From: Nostoc sp. NMS2
GTDB lineage: Bacteria; Cyanobacteriota; Cyanobacteriia; Cyanobacteriales; Nostocaceae
Direction of reading: 5' to 3'
DNA: 40,005 bases
NCBI RefSeq assembly: GCF_017115105.1
Contig: NZ_JABXKH010000126.1
Coordinates: forward strand, 1-40,005
The position numbers were made by a program, and so were the translations under genes. Shown piece by piece: positions 28,418 to 36,571 of this stretch. The notes beneath the pieces were generated by a model, which searched no databases, was not told the origin of the DNA, and saw nothing but the letters and a program-made list of their open reading frames with translations. Each line of letters opens with the position of its first letter. Within the stretch, counting starts at the first letter, position 1.

Positions 28418-29332
28418 ATGAAAGGACTAAATCGCAAAGGTTCTGATCATGAAAACGCTGTTAATCATCCTCGCTCACCGCAGAAAGAACCAACTTCTTC
28501 TCATGAGCTTAAACAGTTATTGATGACTGTTCGTATCCAACGCGATGAATGGCAACAACGTGCGAAAGAAAATGAGGAAGCTGCATCTCAACGCGATGAA
28601 GCAGAACAACGTGCAAACGAAGCTGCATCACAACTGGTTCATGTTCAGCAAGAAATTCAAACTTATCAAATCGAGGCTAATGAGCTAAAACTCGAAGCTA
28701 ATGAGCTAAAAGAGCGATTTACTCAAAATTATCTTTTCTATATTGATGAGCAAGAAAATCATCAAAAGACGCTCTATCTTTACAACGAAGAAAAAGCGAA
28801 AATATCCCAGCTAGTTCATGTTCATCAGCGAGAAATCCAAACTTGCCAACTTGAAGCTAATGAACTAAAAGAGAAAGTCACTCAGAATTATCGCTTCTAT
28901 ATTGATGAACAACAAAGTCATCAACAAACGCTTTGCCTCTACAACGAAGAAAAAACGAAAGCGACTGAATTGCTTACCAAATATGATGCAGCCAACTCTG
29001 AACGAGAAATGTATTTGACTTTATACAATGAGGCTAAAGCAGAACTCAAGCATGAGCGACGTTCCAAAGCTAGTATTAAGGGATGGGAAACTCGCCGTAA
29101 AGCCGAGAATGAAAGACTAAAACGGGAAATTGCTCAGATGGTTGTGCTATTGCGTGAATCTTTAGAAAGTAAAGATGAAGCAGTAAATAGTCTTTACGTT
29201 GTTGCAGAGCGTATGGATAGAATTCAATCTCTAGTTGATTCGGTGGAAGAAGAAACAACTAATAGTCCTATGGGTTTGGTACAAAAGTTTAAACGCATTT
29301 GGCTGGCAATTAAAGACATACTTTCTGAATAA
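28418..29332 (+). CDS. Coiled-coil protein with internal duplication
   Basis: 304 aa, not recognised. After a basic start (MKGLNRKGSDHEN), residues 30-200 are almost all coiled coil rich in Gln, Glu, Asn and Lys. A block of about 57 residues occurs twice, at about 72-130 and 130-186, both with SQLVHV..EIQT..EANELKE..TQNY.FYIDEQ..HQ.TL.LYNEEK. A conserved-looking patch KASIKGWETRRKAENERLKREI (about 217-238) recalls the GWxTRR motif of phage and plasmid proteins. The last 25 residues are helical (VQKFKRIWLAIKDILSE). There is no signal peptide. The next gene starts 12 bp downstream, so they form a two-gene unit. Confidence 0.7.
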   Translation: MKGLNRKGSDHENAVNHPRSPQKEPTSSHELKQLLMTVRIQRDEWQQRAKENEEAASQRDEAEQRANEAASQLVHVQQEIQTYQIEANELKLEANELKERFTQNYLFYIDEQENHQKTLYLYNEEKAKISQLVHVHQREIQTCQLEANELKEKVTQNYRFYIDEQQSHQQTLCLYNEEKTKATELLTKYDAANSEREMYLTLYNEAKAELKHERRSKASIKGWETRRKAENERLKREIAQMVVLLRESLESKDEAVNSLYVVAERMDRIQSLVDSVEEETTNSPMGLVQKFKRIWLAIKDILSE

Positions 29333-29344
29333 ATAAGCATACTC

Positions 29345-29902
29345 ATGAACAATAAACCACTCCCAACCACGCAAAAACAAGGTAAAGTGAGGCTGGGAGA
29401 TCAAATTCGCAGTATTGCCGATCGCCTTAAACAAGAAACTGATGTACAGATAAAAGCAACTTCTCGGATTTTAGGGGCTGCTGCTCAGATTGCCGAAAAT
29501 CATGACCGACTTATTAGTGAAGTAGTTGATATGGTTGAGTCAGACCTGAATCTAGAAAACCAGATATCTCAAAAGCATATTTATACTATTGATATTCTAA
29601 AGCAACAGTTTAAAACATTTCGGGATGCAAAAGCTCACTTTAAGCTGAAAGTTAGTAGTTGGGAATCATTAGTTAACCAATTAAATACTGCATCTTACCA
29701 AAGAACCATAATACAGAATAAAACTCAATCAAATCATAGTTTGATGGACAATAATGTGATAAATGGTGAAGATAATTACAATAATCTTGAAAAATTTACA
29801 GTTTTTTTAGAACCTGATGTTGCAGAAATGTTTCCCAATTCGGAAGCAGTAAATGAAGCTCTGCGTTTTCTAATTAGAGTTACGAGTAAAAATAGTGTTT
29901 GA
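29345..29902 (+). CDS. Helical protein with antitoxin-like C-terminal domain
   Basis: 185 aa, not recognised as a whole. Residues 10-120 are helical and charged (SIADRLKQETDVQIKATSRILG and DILKQQFKTFRDAKAHFKL). A Gln/Asn-rich linker follows at 120-145. The C-terminus FTVFLEPDVAEMFPNSEAVNEALRFLIRV looks like the short domain VxLxPDVAxxFPxSExVNEALRxLI, which occurs alone in many small cyanobacterial proteins of antitoxin type (ribbon-helix-helix-like). I infer a DNA-binding or dimerisation tail. The gap to the upstream coiled-coil gene is only 12 bp. A direct-repeat/inverted-repeat region before the first gene could be its target. Confidence 0.65.
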   Translation: MNNKPLPTTQKQGKVRLGDQIRSIADRLKQETDVQIKATSRILGAAAQIAENHDRLISEVVDMVESDLNLENQISQKHIYTIDILKQQFKTFRDAKAHFKLKVSSWESLVNQLNTASYQRTIIQNKTQSNHSLMDNNVINGEDNYNNLEKFTVFLEPDVAEMFPNSEAVNEALRFLIRVTSKNSV

Positions 29903-30034
29903 AATTGTGATGTTGTACCCATAAAAATTGTACATACTTCAAGCAATTAAAAACTGCTATTGCCCTACTTAATTATTTGTGAACAGCAAGATTCCTTATT
30001 TTTCATAGAAATCGGGAATCTTTGTTGTGGAAAT

Positions 30035-30055
30035 ATGACAGCGTGTCTTTTGACA
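30035..30055 (+). promoter_or_regulatory. Operator-like sequence upstream of the TonB receptor gene
   Basis: ATGACAGCGTGTCTTTTGACA repeats the petJ upstream sequence with the palindrome GACA-GCG-TGTC at 30037-30047. It ends 71 bp before the start codon, close to the 80 bp in petJ. A TTGACA at 30050-30055 could be the -35 box. A weak stem (AAGATTCC..GGGAATCTT) lies at about 29989-30022. Confidence 0.55.
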
Positions 30056-30118
30056 CAATTTTACTCTTACAGCAAGAATACTACGTGGTAACTGTTTTTA
30101 CTTGGTGTGTAAGAGAAC

Positions 30119-32206
30119 GTGAAAAAAGATTTTTTGTTGCTAACAGTTGCTTTACCGAGTTTACTGATAGCGTTTCCTGGCTTTGCTGCTGAGAGTGAAA
30201 TTAAGCAGAGAAATACTGATAAATCAACCGAAGTCATTTCCGATATTCCGAGTTTGAATGAAGTTGAGCTACCCGCTACTAATGCCGAATTATTAACTCA
30301 ACAATCTGCACCGAGTGAAGTTAATTCAGAAACTCAGCCAGATTATACAGATACAGATGATGCAGACATTTCTATAGAAGCGATCGCAGAACCAGACAAC
30401 CTACCTCAATCTACACCAACTTACGTCATTGATAAAGAAGAAATTCAAAAACAGGGCGCTACAAGTTTAGCCGATATTTTGAAAAGAATGCCCGGTTTTG
30501 CAATCAATGATGTAGGTCATGGCGCAGATATCCACACAGGTACATACTACCGAGGAGCCTCAATTAATCAGTCTGTATTTTTAATTAATGGCAGACCAAT
30601 TAACAATAATGTCAACACTTATCATGGTGGAACTGATTTAAATAGTATTCCTGTAGAGGCTATTGAACGAGTGGAATTATATAGCGGAACAGCCTCTGCT
30701 TTGTATGGTTCCTCAGCCTTCGGAGGAGTTGTGAATATCATCACCAAGGAAGGTTATGGCAAACCTCAATTGAGCGCTAGTGCAGAATTTGGCTCATTGA
30801 GTTTAAATAATCAACAAGTGACTTATGGTGGTTCATCCAATAATGTCAAATATAACTTTAGCTTTGAAAGATTCTTTACAGATAACCGTTACCGCGTTCC
30901 TGTAGGTGCAGCAAATCGTGATGAGCAGGGATTTTTATCAAATGCAGATACAGCTACAAGTACCTATTTTGGTAGCATTGGACTAGATTTAGATAAAAAG
31001 AATTCATTGAATTTAGATGTTACTGCACTCAGCAGTCGTCGCGGCTTAATTTATTTCGGGTTCCCTCTCCAAAGAGATAGATTAGACCACGATGGTTTAA
31101 ACGTTGGCTTATCCTGGAAAACTCGACTAGGTAATGGAGAAAGTTCTAATCTGACAACCTCAATTGGTTATAACCAAGATTATTTCAGCACTTATGGCCC
31201 TACAGGAGCATTTTACCGCACAGGAGCTTTAGATACACAACAACTGACAGCCAGAGTAGACCATGAGTGGAAAGTTACTTCCAATAATAAATTGCGCTGG
31301 GGATTAGATTTAAAAAACACCGATTTAATCGGTGATGTTTTGAGTACAAATCCTAGTAGGATTGCCACTAATGAAACTGAAGATAGGAGTTTGTTTAATA
31401 CTGCTTTATTTGCTGTCAATACTTGGAATATTAGCGATAATTTTCTGATAGATTTAGGATTAAGGCAAAGTTTCGACAGCCAGTTTGGAAATTATCTCAA
31501 TCCTAGTTTTGGGTTACGTTATGCCGTTACACCATTAGTAGCAGTGCGTGGAAGTTGGGCAGGGGCACAACGCAATCCTGGGTTAGATCAGTTGTATGTT
31601 TATGATACAGTTCATGGTTGGGAACCTAACCCTGATTTAAGACCAGAAACTGGCTCGACTTGGAGTGCGGGAGTAGATGTCAATTTTTCTCAAAATCTGA
31701 TTGGACAGTTTACTTACTTTGGTAGTAGTATAGGCGATCGCTTGGGAGTCATCGCCGGAAGATGGGAAAACATTGGATTAGTAGATACCAACGGTTTAGA
31801 GGCAGCTTTGCAATTCAAAATTGCGGCTAGCTGGTCAACTTTCCTCAACTACACTTATACAGATGCTCAAATAAAAACAGGCTCCGAGAGAGGTTTACAG
31901 TTAGGCTTGATTCCCTACTCTGTAATTCAAACTGGCTTAGGTTATCAAAATGCAGGATGGCAGGCTAACTTGTATGTTACCTACAATAGTGGCGCTCGTA
32001 GAGCCTTCTTTACTAACCCTGGTGACAGGGCTACAGATTTTGCACCATCTTTTGTAAATTTAGATTTGAGCGGACGTGTACCTTTAACTAGCAATTTAGG
32101 ATTGACAGTTTACTTAGAAAATCTACTTGGTGAGCAATACGAGCGAGTTAATCGCATTTATAGCCCTGGATTTACTTTTCGTTTGGGTTTAAGCGCCAAT
32201 TTTTAA
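30119..32206 (+). CDS. TonB-dependent outer-membrane receptor
   Basis: 695 aa from a GTG start, with a signal peptide at 1-23 (cleavage near GFAA). Residues 24-95 are an acidic, Thr/Pro-rich linker. The plug (about 96-205) shows TPTYVIDKEEIQKQGATSLADILKRMPG, YYRGASINQSVFLINGRP, and SIPVEAIERVELYSGTASALYGSSAFGGVVNIITKEG, all standard. The 22-strand barrel fills the rest and ends in the usual Phe (LGLSANF). Substrate is unknown; the barrel most resembles BtuB/heme-type receptors by eye, and it has no AMIN or STN domain. The operator-like sequence shared with petJ suggests a metal, possibly copper, or a copper-binding compound. It is monocistronic, with a long hairpin after the stop codon. Confidence 0.93.
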   Translation: MKKDFLLLTVALPSLLIAFPGFAAESEIKQRNTDKSTEVISDIPSLNEVELPATNAELLTQQSAPSEVNSETQPDYTDTDDADISIEAIAEPDNLPQSTPTYVIDKEEIQKQGATSLADILKRMPGFAINDVGHGADIHTGTYYRGASINQSVFLINGRPINNNVNTYHGGTDLNSIPVEAIERVELYSGTASALYGSSAFGGVVNIITKEGYGKPQLSASAEFGSLSLNNQQVTYGGSSNNVKYNFSFERFFTDNRYRVPVGAANRDEQGFLSNADTATSTYFGSIGLDLDKKNSLNLDVTALSSRRGLIYFGFPLQRDRLDHDGLNVGLSWKTRLGNGESSNLTTSIGYNQDYFSTYGPTGAFYRTGALDTQQLTARVDHEWKVTSNNKLRWGLDLKNTDLIGDVLSTNPSRIATNETEDRSLFNTALFAVNTWNISDNFLIDLGLRQSFDSQFGNYLNPSFGLRYAVTPLVAVRGSWAGAQRNPGLDQLYVYDTVHGWEPNPDLRPETGSTWSAGVDVNFSQNLIGQFTYFGSSIGDRLGVIAGRWENIGLVDTNGLEAALQFKIAASWSTFLNYTYTDAQIKTGSERGLQLGLIPYSVIQTGLGYQNAGWQANLYVTYNSGARRAFFTNPGDRATDFAPSFVNLDLSGRVPLTSNLGLTVYLENLLGEQYERVNRIYSPGFTFRLGLSANF

Positions 32207-32212
32207 GTGTCT

Positions 32213-32299
32213 CCTTTCCTCTCTGCGTTCTCTGTGACTCTGCGGTTTAAAAGTTATTTATTGAACCACAGAGACGCAGAGAACACAGAGAAAAGAGGA
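32213..32299. repeat. Long hairpin repeat after the TonB receptor gene
   Basis: CTCTCTGCGTTCTCTGTGAC and, 40 bp on, its near-complement (CAGAGACGCAGAGAACACAG) form a long imperfect stem. It is a common cyanobacterial 3' repeat and may stop transcription. Confidence 0.65.
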
Positions 32300-32330
32300 A
32301 TTTTTTGGTAAGGATGAGTACTACTATACA

Positions 32331-32575
32331 ATATCGTTTACGGCTAAAGCCGTAACACACCCTACTGGCGTGACAAGCCTAAAATGTTGCAAAAAAATTG
32401 TAGGTTGGGGAGCCACTGCGTTGCGCGGGTTTCCCGCGTTGTAGCAAGTGGCGTTGGAGGCTTTGCCAAAGCCAACATTCTGATATATGTTGGGTTGCGC
32501 TTCGCTCCACCCAACCTACGTCTAATCCAACATTTTAGCTACGTTTAATCCTAAGGCCTAACGCACCCTACTTAA
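32331..32575. repeat. Composite dispersed repeats before the 98-aa gene
   Basis: Contains a small hairpin (ACGGCTAAAGCCGT near 32340) and a block bounded by GTAGGTTGGG (about 32401) and CCCAACCTAC (about 32510). The GC-rich GCGTTGCGCGGGTTTCC piece shared with 15718-15895 and a GGGTTGCGCTTCGCTCCACCC stem also lie here. No gene lies between 32207 and 32621. Confidence 0.55.
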
Positions 32576-32621
32576 GATTTACTTTTAATCCAAAATCTAA
32601 AATCTAAAATCCAAAATTGTT

Positions 32622-32918
32622 ATGAGAGCTAAAATTGACAATCAAATACTTTTTATCCACCACGAAGATTTACCAGAGTTTAAGAAAGGTGGTTCGGTGG
32701 TGCGGAACTCTTATTTCTGGGCGTTACGTTCAATTGCTGCTCATGCTTCACGTTATCGTGATTGGGAATATGAACCGGAGGTTTGGCTAGCACTTTCACG
32801 AATGCTTTTGTCTTTTGCTGAATCTGGGTATTTGGGTCTTAGAGAAACTTTGCTGGAGTTTCCTTTCTCTCAAGGAGAAATTCCTAGTTTGCTGCGAGAT
32901 GTGTCTACTTTTGAGTAA
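32622..32918 (+). CDS. Small hypothetical protein
   Basis: 98 aa. Not recognised. It is acidic and helix-rich, with aromatic residues in the centre (VVRNSYFWALRSIAAHASRYRDWEYEPEVWLALSRMLLSFAESGY), and has no signal peptide. No clear ribosome-binding sequence precedes the ATG (AAAATTGTT). The stop codon lies in the first unit of a 42-bp tandem repeat, so the original C-terminus may have been different. Coding evidence is the amino-acid composition and the uninterrupted frame only. Confidence 0.5.
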   Translation: MRAKIDNQILFIHHEDLPEFKKGGSVVRNSYFWALRSIAAHASRYRDWEYEPEVWLALSRMLLSFAESGYLGLRETLLEFPFSQGEIPSLLRDVSTFE

Positions 32919-33018
32919 GTCAAATGAGCTTTTGCTTACGGAAAACACCAAAATGAGTAAGTCAAATCAACTTTTGCTTACGGAAAACACCAAAATGAGT
33001 AAGTCAAATCAACTTTTG
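32913..33018. repeat. 42-bp tandem repeat, about 2.5 copies
   Basis: Units start at 32913, 32955 and 32997 with GAGTAAGTCAAATCAACTTT and end in GGAAAACACCAAAAT. The first unit differs by AATGAGC for AATCAAC. The array overlaps the last codons and stop of the 98-aa gene. The 42-bp unit (14 codons) is the same length as the array at 38000-38209 but the sequence is unrelated. Confidence 0.85.
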
Positions 33019-33090
33019 TGAAAGCATTTAAGTATTTTGAGAAAGTAATTAAGTATTTTAAGAAAGCAATTAGGTGTTTTTGATAAAGTA
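33018..33090. repeat. Degenerate ~22-bp tandem repeat
   Basis: About 3.5 copies of GAAAGYAWTTAAGTATTTT with drift (GAAAGCATTTAAGTATTTTG, GAAAGTAATTAAGTATTTTA, GAAAGCAATTAGGTGTTTTT). It follows the 42-bp array directly. Confidence 0.65.
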
Positions 33091-33098
33091 ATCAGCAA

Positions 33099-33238
33099 AT
33101 ATAGCGGTTCTCAGTTGAGTGCAATACAGACCTAACCCCCAGCCCCTTCCCTACAAGGGAAGGGGAGTAAGATTCAAAGCCTCTCTCCTTTTTGGAGAGA
33201 GGTCAAACTGTATTGCATTCAAGCGAGAACCGCTATAT
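33099..33238. repeat. MITE-like element, TIR type ATATAGCGGTTCTC
   Basis: About 30-bp terminal inverted repeats (ATATAGCGGTTCTCAGTTGA..CAATACAG and its near-complement) enclose a core with two hairpins, CCCCTTCCCT..AGGGAAGGGG and CTCTCTCC..GGAGAGAG. The core matches that at 8908-9000. The ends fall on TA. Confidence 0.75.
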
Positions 33239-33419
33239 ACCTGATGATTAAAAATTACGGCTGCAAACGACTGTAATTAATATTACATCAACAAAATAAT
33301 CCTTGAACTCATCGGGCACTCATAAGAGGTTCAATCCGTCACGATTAGTCATCATAGACAAACCCTAGTTAACAGTAGGGGTAGTTTTGACAAAACAATT
33401 AAGATACTAGGAAAACAAC

Positions 33420-33809
33420 GTGAAAATAGCGATTATTGCTAAAACATTAATTACATCTATCGCTTTTTTAGCTTTATTTGCCCCAAGTAAAGCATCAGCT
33501 CAACTCATACCGCAACCTTGGGTTTCAGTCGGTGGAAAAGATGGTGATATAACTTATGCTGTAGGCGCTAGAGCTTTAAATTTTGGGGTTGAGCTAGGAA
33601 CTGGCCCTGATGGTGCTACGGGAGTAGATGTTTTGAAATTTATCAGTTTACCTGTCATCTCACCCTATGTAGGAGTTGGACTTTATTCTGAGGATAAAGG
33701 TGTTGCGGTTTCAGGTGGCGTTCAGGTAGGTGCTACTGATAACGTTTTTGTTGGTGCTGGCTACAATTCTATTCGTGGTTTTAACGGCCAACTGGGAATC
33801 AGATTTTAA
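33420..33809 (+). CDS. Small secreted glycine-rich protein
   Basis: 129 aa from a GTG with TAGGAAAAC upstream. A signal peptide covers 1-27 (cleavage after SASA). The mature part alternates polar and hydrophobic residues with many glycines: VSVGGKDGDITYAVGARALNFGVELG, VGVGLYSEDKGVAVSGGVQVG, VFVGAGYN, ending LGIRF. This beta-rich pattern with a terminal Phe recalls a small outer-membrane or surface beta-protein, but I do not recognise a family. It converges with the dhaM-type gene, with 157 bp between them. Confidence 0.75.
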   Translation: MKIAIIAKTLITSIAFLALFAPSKASAQLIPQPWVSVGGKDGDITYAVGARALNFGVELGTGPDGATGVDVLKFISLPVISPYVGVGLYSEDKGVAVSGGVQVGATDNVFVGAGYNSIRGFNGQLGIRF

Positions 33810-33966
33810 GAGTGCTGAGAAAACAAATTGATGGTTTTCTTGTTGACGCATAAGAATAAAGAAAATGGTATCGAATCAGGTACTTTATTAGGTGCAGGCA
33901 TTCAAATTATGCCTGTCCTGCATGGGGCGCGGGATATCGAGAAGATATTTGCTCAGGACACTGAAT

Positions 33967-36483
33967 TTACGCAGAGGGAATAACTGAAGTTGAAATTAGT
34001 TCTCTGACATGAACTGCGGAATCTTGTTGTAATGCTAATTCCACGATCGCTTCACTCTCAACTATACAAAACCTAGCGATCGCCTGTTTGACTCCAGGTA
34101 TACTTTGAGGATTCACGCTCAACTCATCCAGCCCTAAACCTAATAAAATTGGTGTTGCTAAAGTGTCTGCTGCCAATTCTCCACATAATCCTACCGAAAT
34201 CCCCGCCGCATGAGCAGCTTGGATAGTTTGCTGCACCATTCGCAACACGGCTGGATGTAGCGCATCAACTAAATTTGCCACTCGTGGATTAGTGCGATCG
34301 CTAGCCATGACGTATTGACTCAGGTCGTTAGTACCTATACTAAAGAAGTCTACTTCAGATGCTAACTGATCTGCGATCGCAACTGCTGAGGGCACCTCAA
34401 TCATAATTCCTACTTTCATCGCGGCATCAAAGGATATACCAGCTTGATTTAATTCAGCCTGCACTTCACCCAAAATTACTTTAGCTGCACGTACCTCTGT
34501 CACAGTAGCAATCATCGGCAACATGATCTTAATTTGGTGTCCTACACTGGCTCTCAAAATTGCCCGTAATTGAGTTTTGAAGAGTTCGGGATGATCCAAA
34601 CAGAAACGAATTCCCCGCCAGCCTAAGAAAGGGTTAGCTTCTCTTAACCCTACTCTCAGATAAGGGAGTGGCTTATCACCACCGACATCTAAGGTACGAA
34701 TAATTAGCGGACGATTATCTAAAACTTGGGCGATCGCCTGATAAACTTCAAGTTGTTCTTCTTCTGTGGGGGCGCTTGTCCTATCGAGATAAAGAAACTC
34801 TGTGCGGAGTAATCCCACCCCTTCTGCACCGCTAGCCACCGCAACTTGGACATCATTTATACTACCAATATTGGCAAAAACGCTAATTTGCCGACCATCA
34901 CGAGTAATTGCTGGCTGGTGTGCTGTAGCTCGTGCTTGCTGTTGGGCAGTTTGCCAAGCCTCTCGCTTTGCCTCCAGTAAATCCAGGATATGTGATTCTG
35001 GTTCTACCCAAGCTTTGCCACTTTCACCATCAAGCGCCATCAGTGTACCATCTGCCAAGTGCAACACCTGGGAATCTACTCCCAAAACTGCGGGAATACC
35101 CAATGTCCGGGCGATGATGGCGCTATGGGAGGTGGCGCTACCAGAAGTTGTACAAATACCCAACACCATTGTCGGATCTAGTCTAGCGGTATCTGAGGGG
35201 GTTAAATCAGTTGCCACTAAAATTGCCGGTTCCGAAAGATGCAGGTTCGCAGGGGCATTCCCAGCTAGTAATCGTAGTACTCTTTGCCCTACGTCTACAA
35301 CATCCTCAACTCGCTCTTGGAGATAAGCATCCTCAAGTGTTCGGTAGGAAGTCGCCACTTCATCTACTACAACTTGCCAAGCTGATTCAGCATTTATATG
35401 GTGGTCTAAAATGCGCTGATGAGCCGTTTCTAACAAGACTGGATCTTCTAAAAATAGTAATTGGGCATCAAAGATGGCGGCTTCAGCATCACCAATTTGC
35501 AGAGATGCCTGTGAAAAAACGGCTTGAATTTCTTGTCGAGCAGTTTGAATTGCTGCCTGTACTCGTTGCCACTCTGATTCAGGATCGTCTACATGATATT
35601 CCGTAATCGTAATGTGAGTGGGTTGATAATTAACCACAGGTGCGATCGCTACTCCCACAGAAGCGGCAATTCCCGAAAGTTCGCCGCGAGTTGCTGGGCT
35701 AACTTCATGGTGAAATGCTGGTGGAGAATTTAAGGCAACATTATCTTCACCAAAATTATTTGCGAATAACGCCTGTAATGCCGCCAGTGCTTCATCTGCA
35801 TCAGAACCAGTGGCAGTAATTACTAGTTCGTGTCCTTGACGCACCCCTAAAGTGGTGACTTGGTTAATACTGTCACCCCGAACTAACTGAGTATTCCTAG
35901 TTAAATTCTGCACCAGAATTTGGGATTGAAACCGGGCGGCGGTTCCCACAAATTGGGCTGCGGGACGGGCGTGTAATCCTAAGCGATTACTGACAATTAG
36001 CCGGATTTCTTTGATGGGAAATTCTGGATTTCTGGCTTCGATGTTGTCACTGACAACTGGCAACGGACTTACACCCAATTGAGTTGCTTTTGCTAAGAGT
36101 GCGCCGCGTGCTTCCGCCATGACTTGGTGAATGTTTCTACCAGCCGCCGCAGCTACCACAGCAGCTACTGCACCTTCTACTAGAGGTGCTTCACACAAAT
36201 ACACTTTTTGTTGCTGTGCTTCTGGCAAAAACTCGATGGCCATTTCTGCACTCAGCAAAGCACTACCCAAATCCATTAATACCAAAACACCATCATCAGA
36301 GAAAACAGAAGCGATCGCTTCATAAACCTGAATCGGATCTGTACCCAATGGATTTTCAGGATCTTCAATACCTGCTGCAACAGCGATGGAAACTTGGCCC
36401 TGAACCATTTGCGCGGCGAGTTCCCGCACACCTAGAGCTAGTTGTTTACTGTGAGAAACGATGACAATTCCAATCACTGCCAC
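33967..36483 (-). CDS. dhaM: DhaM-HPr-EI phosphotransferase fusion
   Basis: 838 aa, three PTS modules in one chain. Residues 1-130 are a DhaM-type EIIA(Man) domain with H11 in VIVSHSKQLA. Residues 155-250 are HPr with H171 in GLHARPAAQF. Residues 270-835 are enzyme I: H453 in GSATSHSAIIART, then the PEP-binding barrel (LLRTEFLYLDR, GGDKPLPYLRVG, MLPMIATVTEVR, FSIGTNDLSQYVMASDR and CGELA with the catalytic Cys). The chain passes phosphate from PEP to DhaL-ADP to phosphorylate dihydroxyacetone via DhaK. All phosphorylation sites are intact. No dhaK or dhaL lies in the window, and PTS is otherwise rare in cyanobacteria. The start is an ATG with no strong Shine-Dalgarno. Confidence 0.94.
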   Translation of the reverse strand: MAVIGIVIVSHSKQLALGVRELAAQMVQGQVSIAVAAGIEDPENPLGTDPIQVYEAIASVFSDDGVLVLMDLGSALLSAEMAIEFLPEAQQQKVYLCEAPLVEGAVAAVVAAAAGRNIHQVMAEARGALLAKATQLGVSPLPVVSDNIEARNPEFPIKEIRLIVSNRLGLHARPAAQFVGTAARFQSQILVQNLTRNTQLVRGDSINQVTTLGVRQGHELVITATGSDADEALAALQALFANNFGEDNVALNSPPAFHHEVSPATRGELSGIAASVGVAIAPVVNYQPTHITITEYHVDDPESEWQRVQAAIQTARQEIQAVFSQASLQIGDAEAAIFDAQLLFLEDPVLLETAHQRILDHHINAESAWQVVVDEVATSYRTLEDAYLQERVEDVVDVGQRVLRLLAGNAPANLHLSEPAILVATDLTPSDTARLDPTMVLGICTTSGSATSHSAIIARTLGIPAVLGVDSQVLHLADGTLMALDGESGKAWVEPESHILDLLEAKREAWQTAQQQARATAHQPAITRDGRQISVFANIGSINDVQVAVASGAEGVGLLRTEFLYLDRTSAPTEEEQLEVYQAIAQVLDNRPLIIRTLDVGGDKPLPYLRVGLREANPFLGWRGIRFCLDHPELFKTQLRAILRASVGHQIKIMLPMIATVTEVRAAKVILGEVQAELNQAGISFDAAMKVGIMIEVPSAVAIADQLASEVDFFSIGTNDLSQYVMASDRTNPRVANLVDALHPAVLRMVQQTIQAAHAAGISVGLCGELAADTLATPILLGLGLDELSVNPQSIPGVKQAIARFCIVESEAIVELALQQDSAVHVRELISTSVIPSA

Positions 36484-36571
36484 ACCGCCAAACTTGTTAA
36501 GAGGTTTGCGTTTAGCTAGTTATCCATTCCAATTTCTCATTCCGCACCGCTAAAAACAGCGTTTATCTTGA

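Noticed and set aside
32815..33021. 68-codon plus-strand frame with SNQLLLTENTKMSK repeats
   Set aside because: It runs out of frame through the 98-aa gene and owes its length to the 42-bp repeat.
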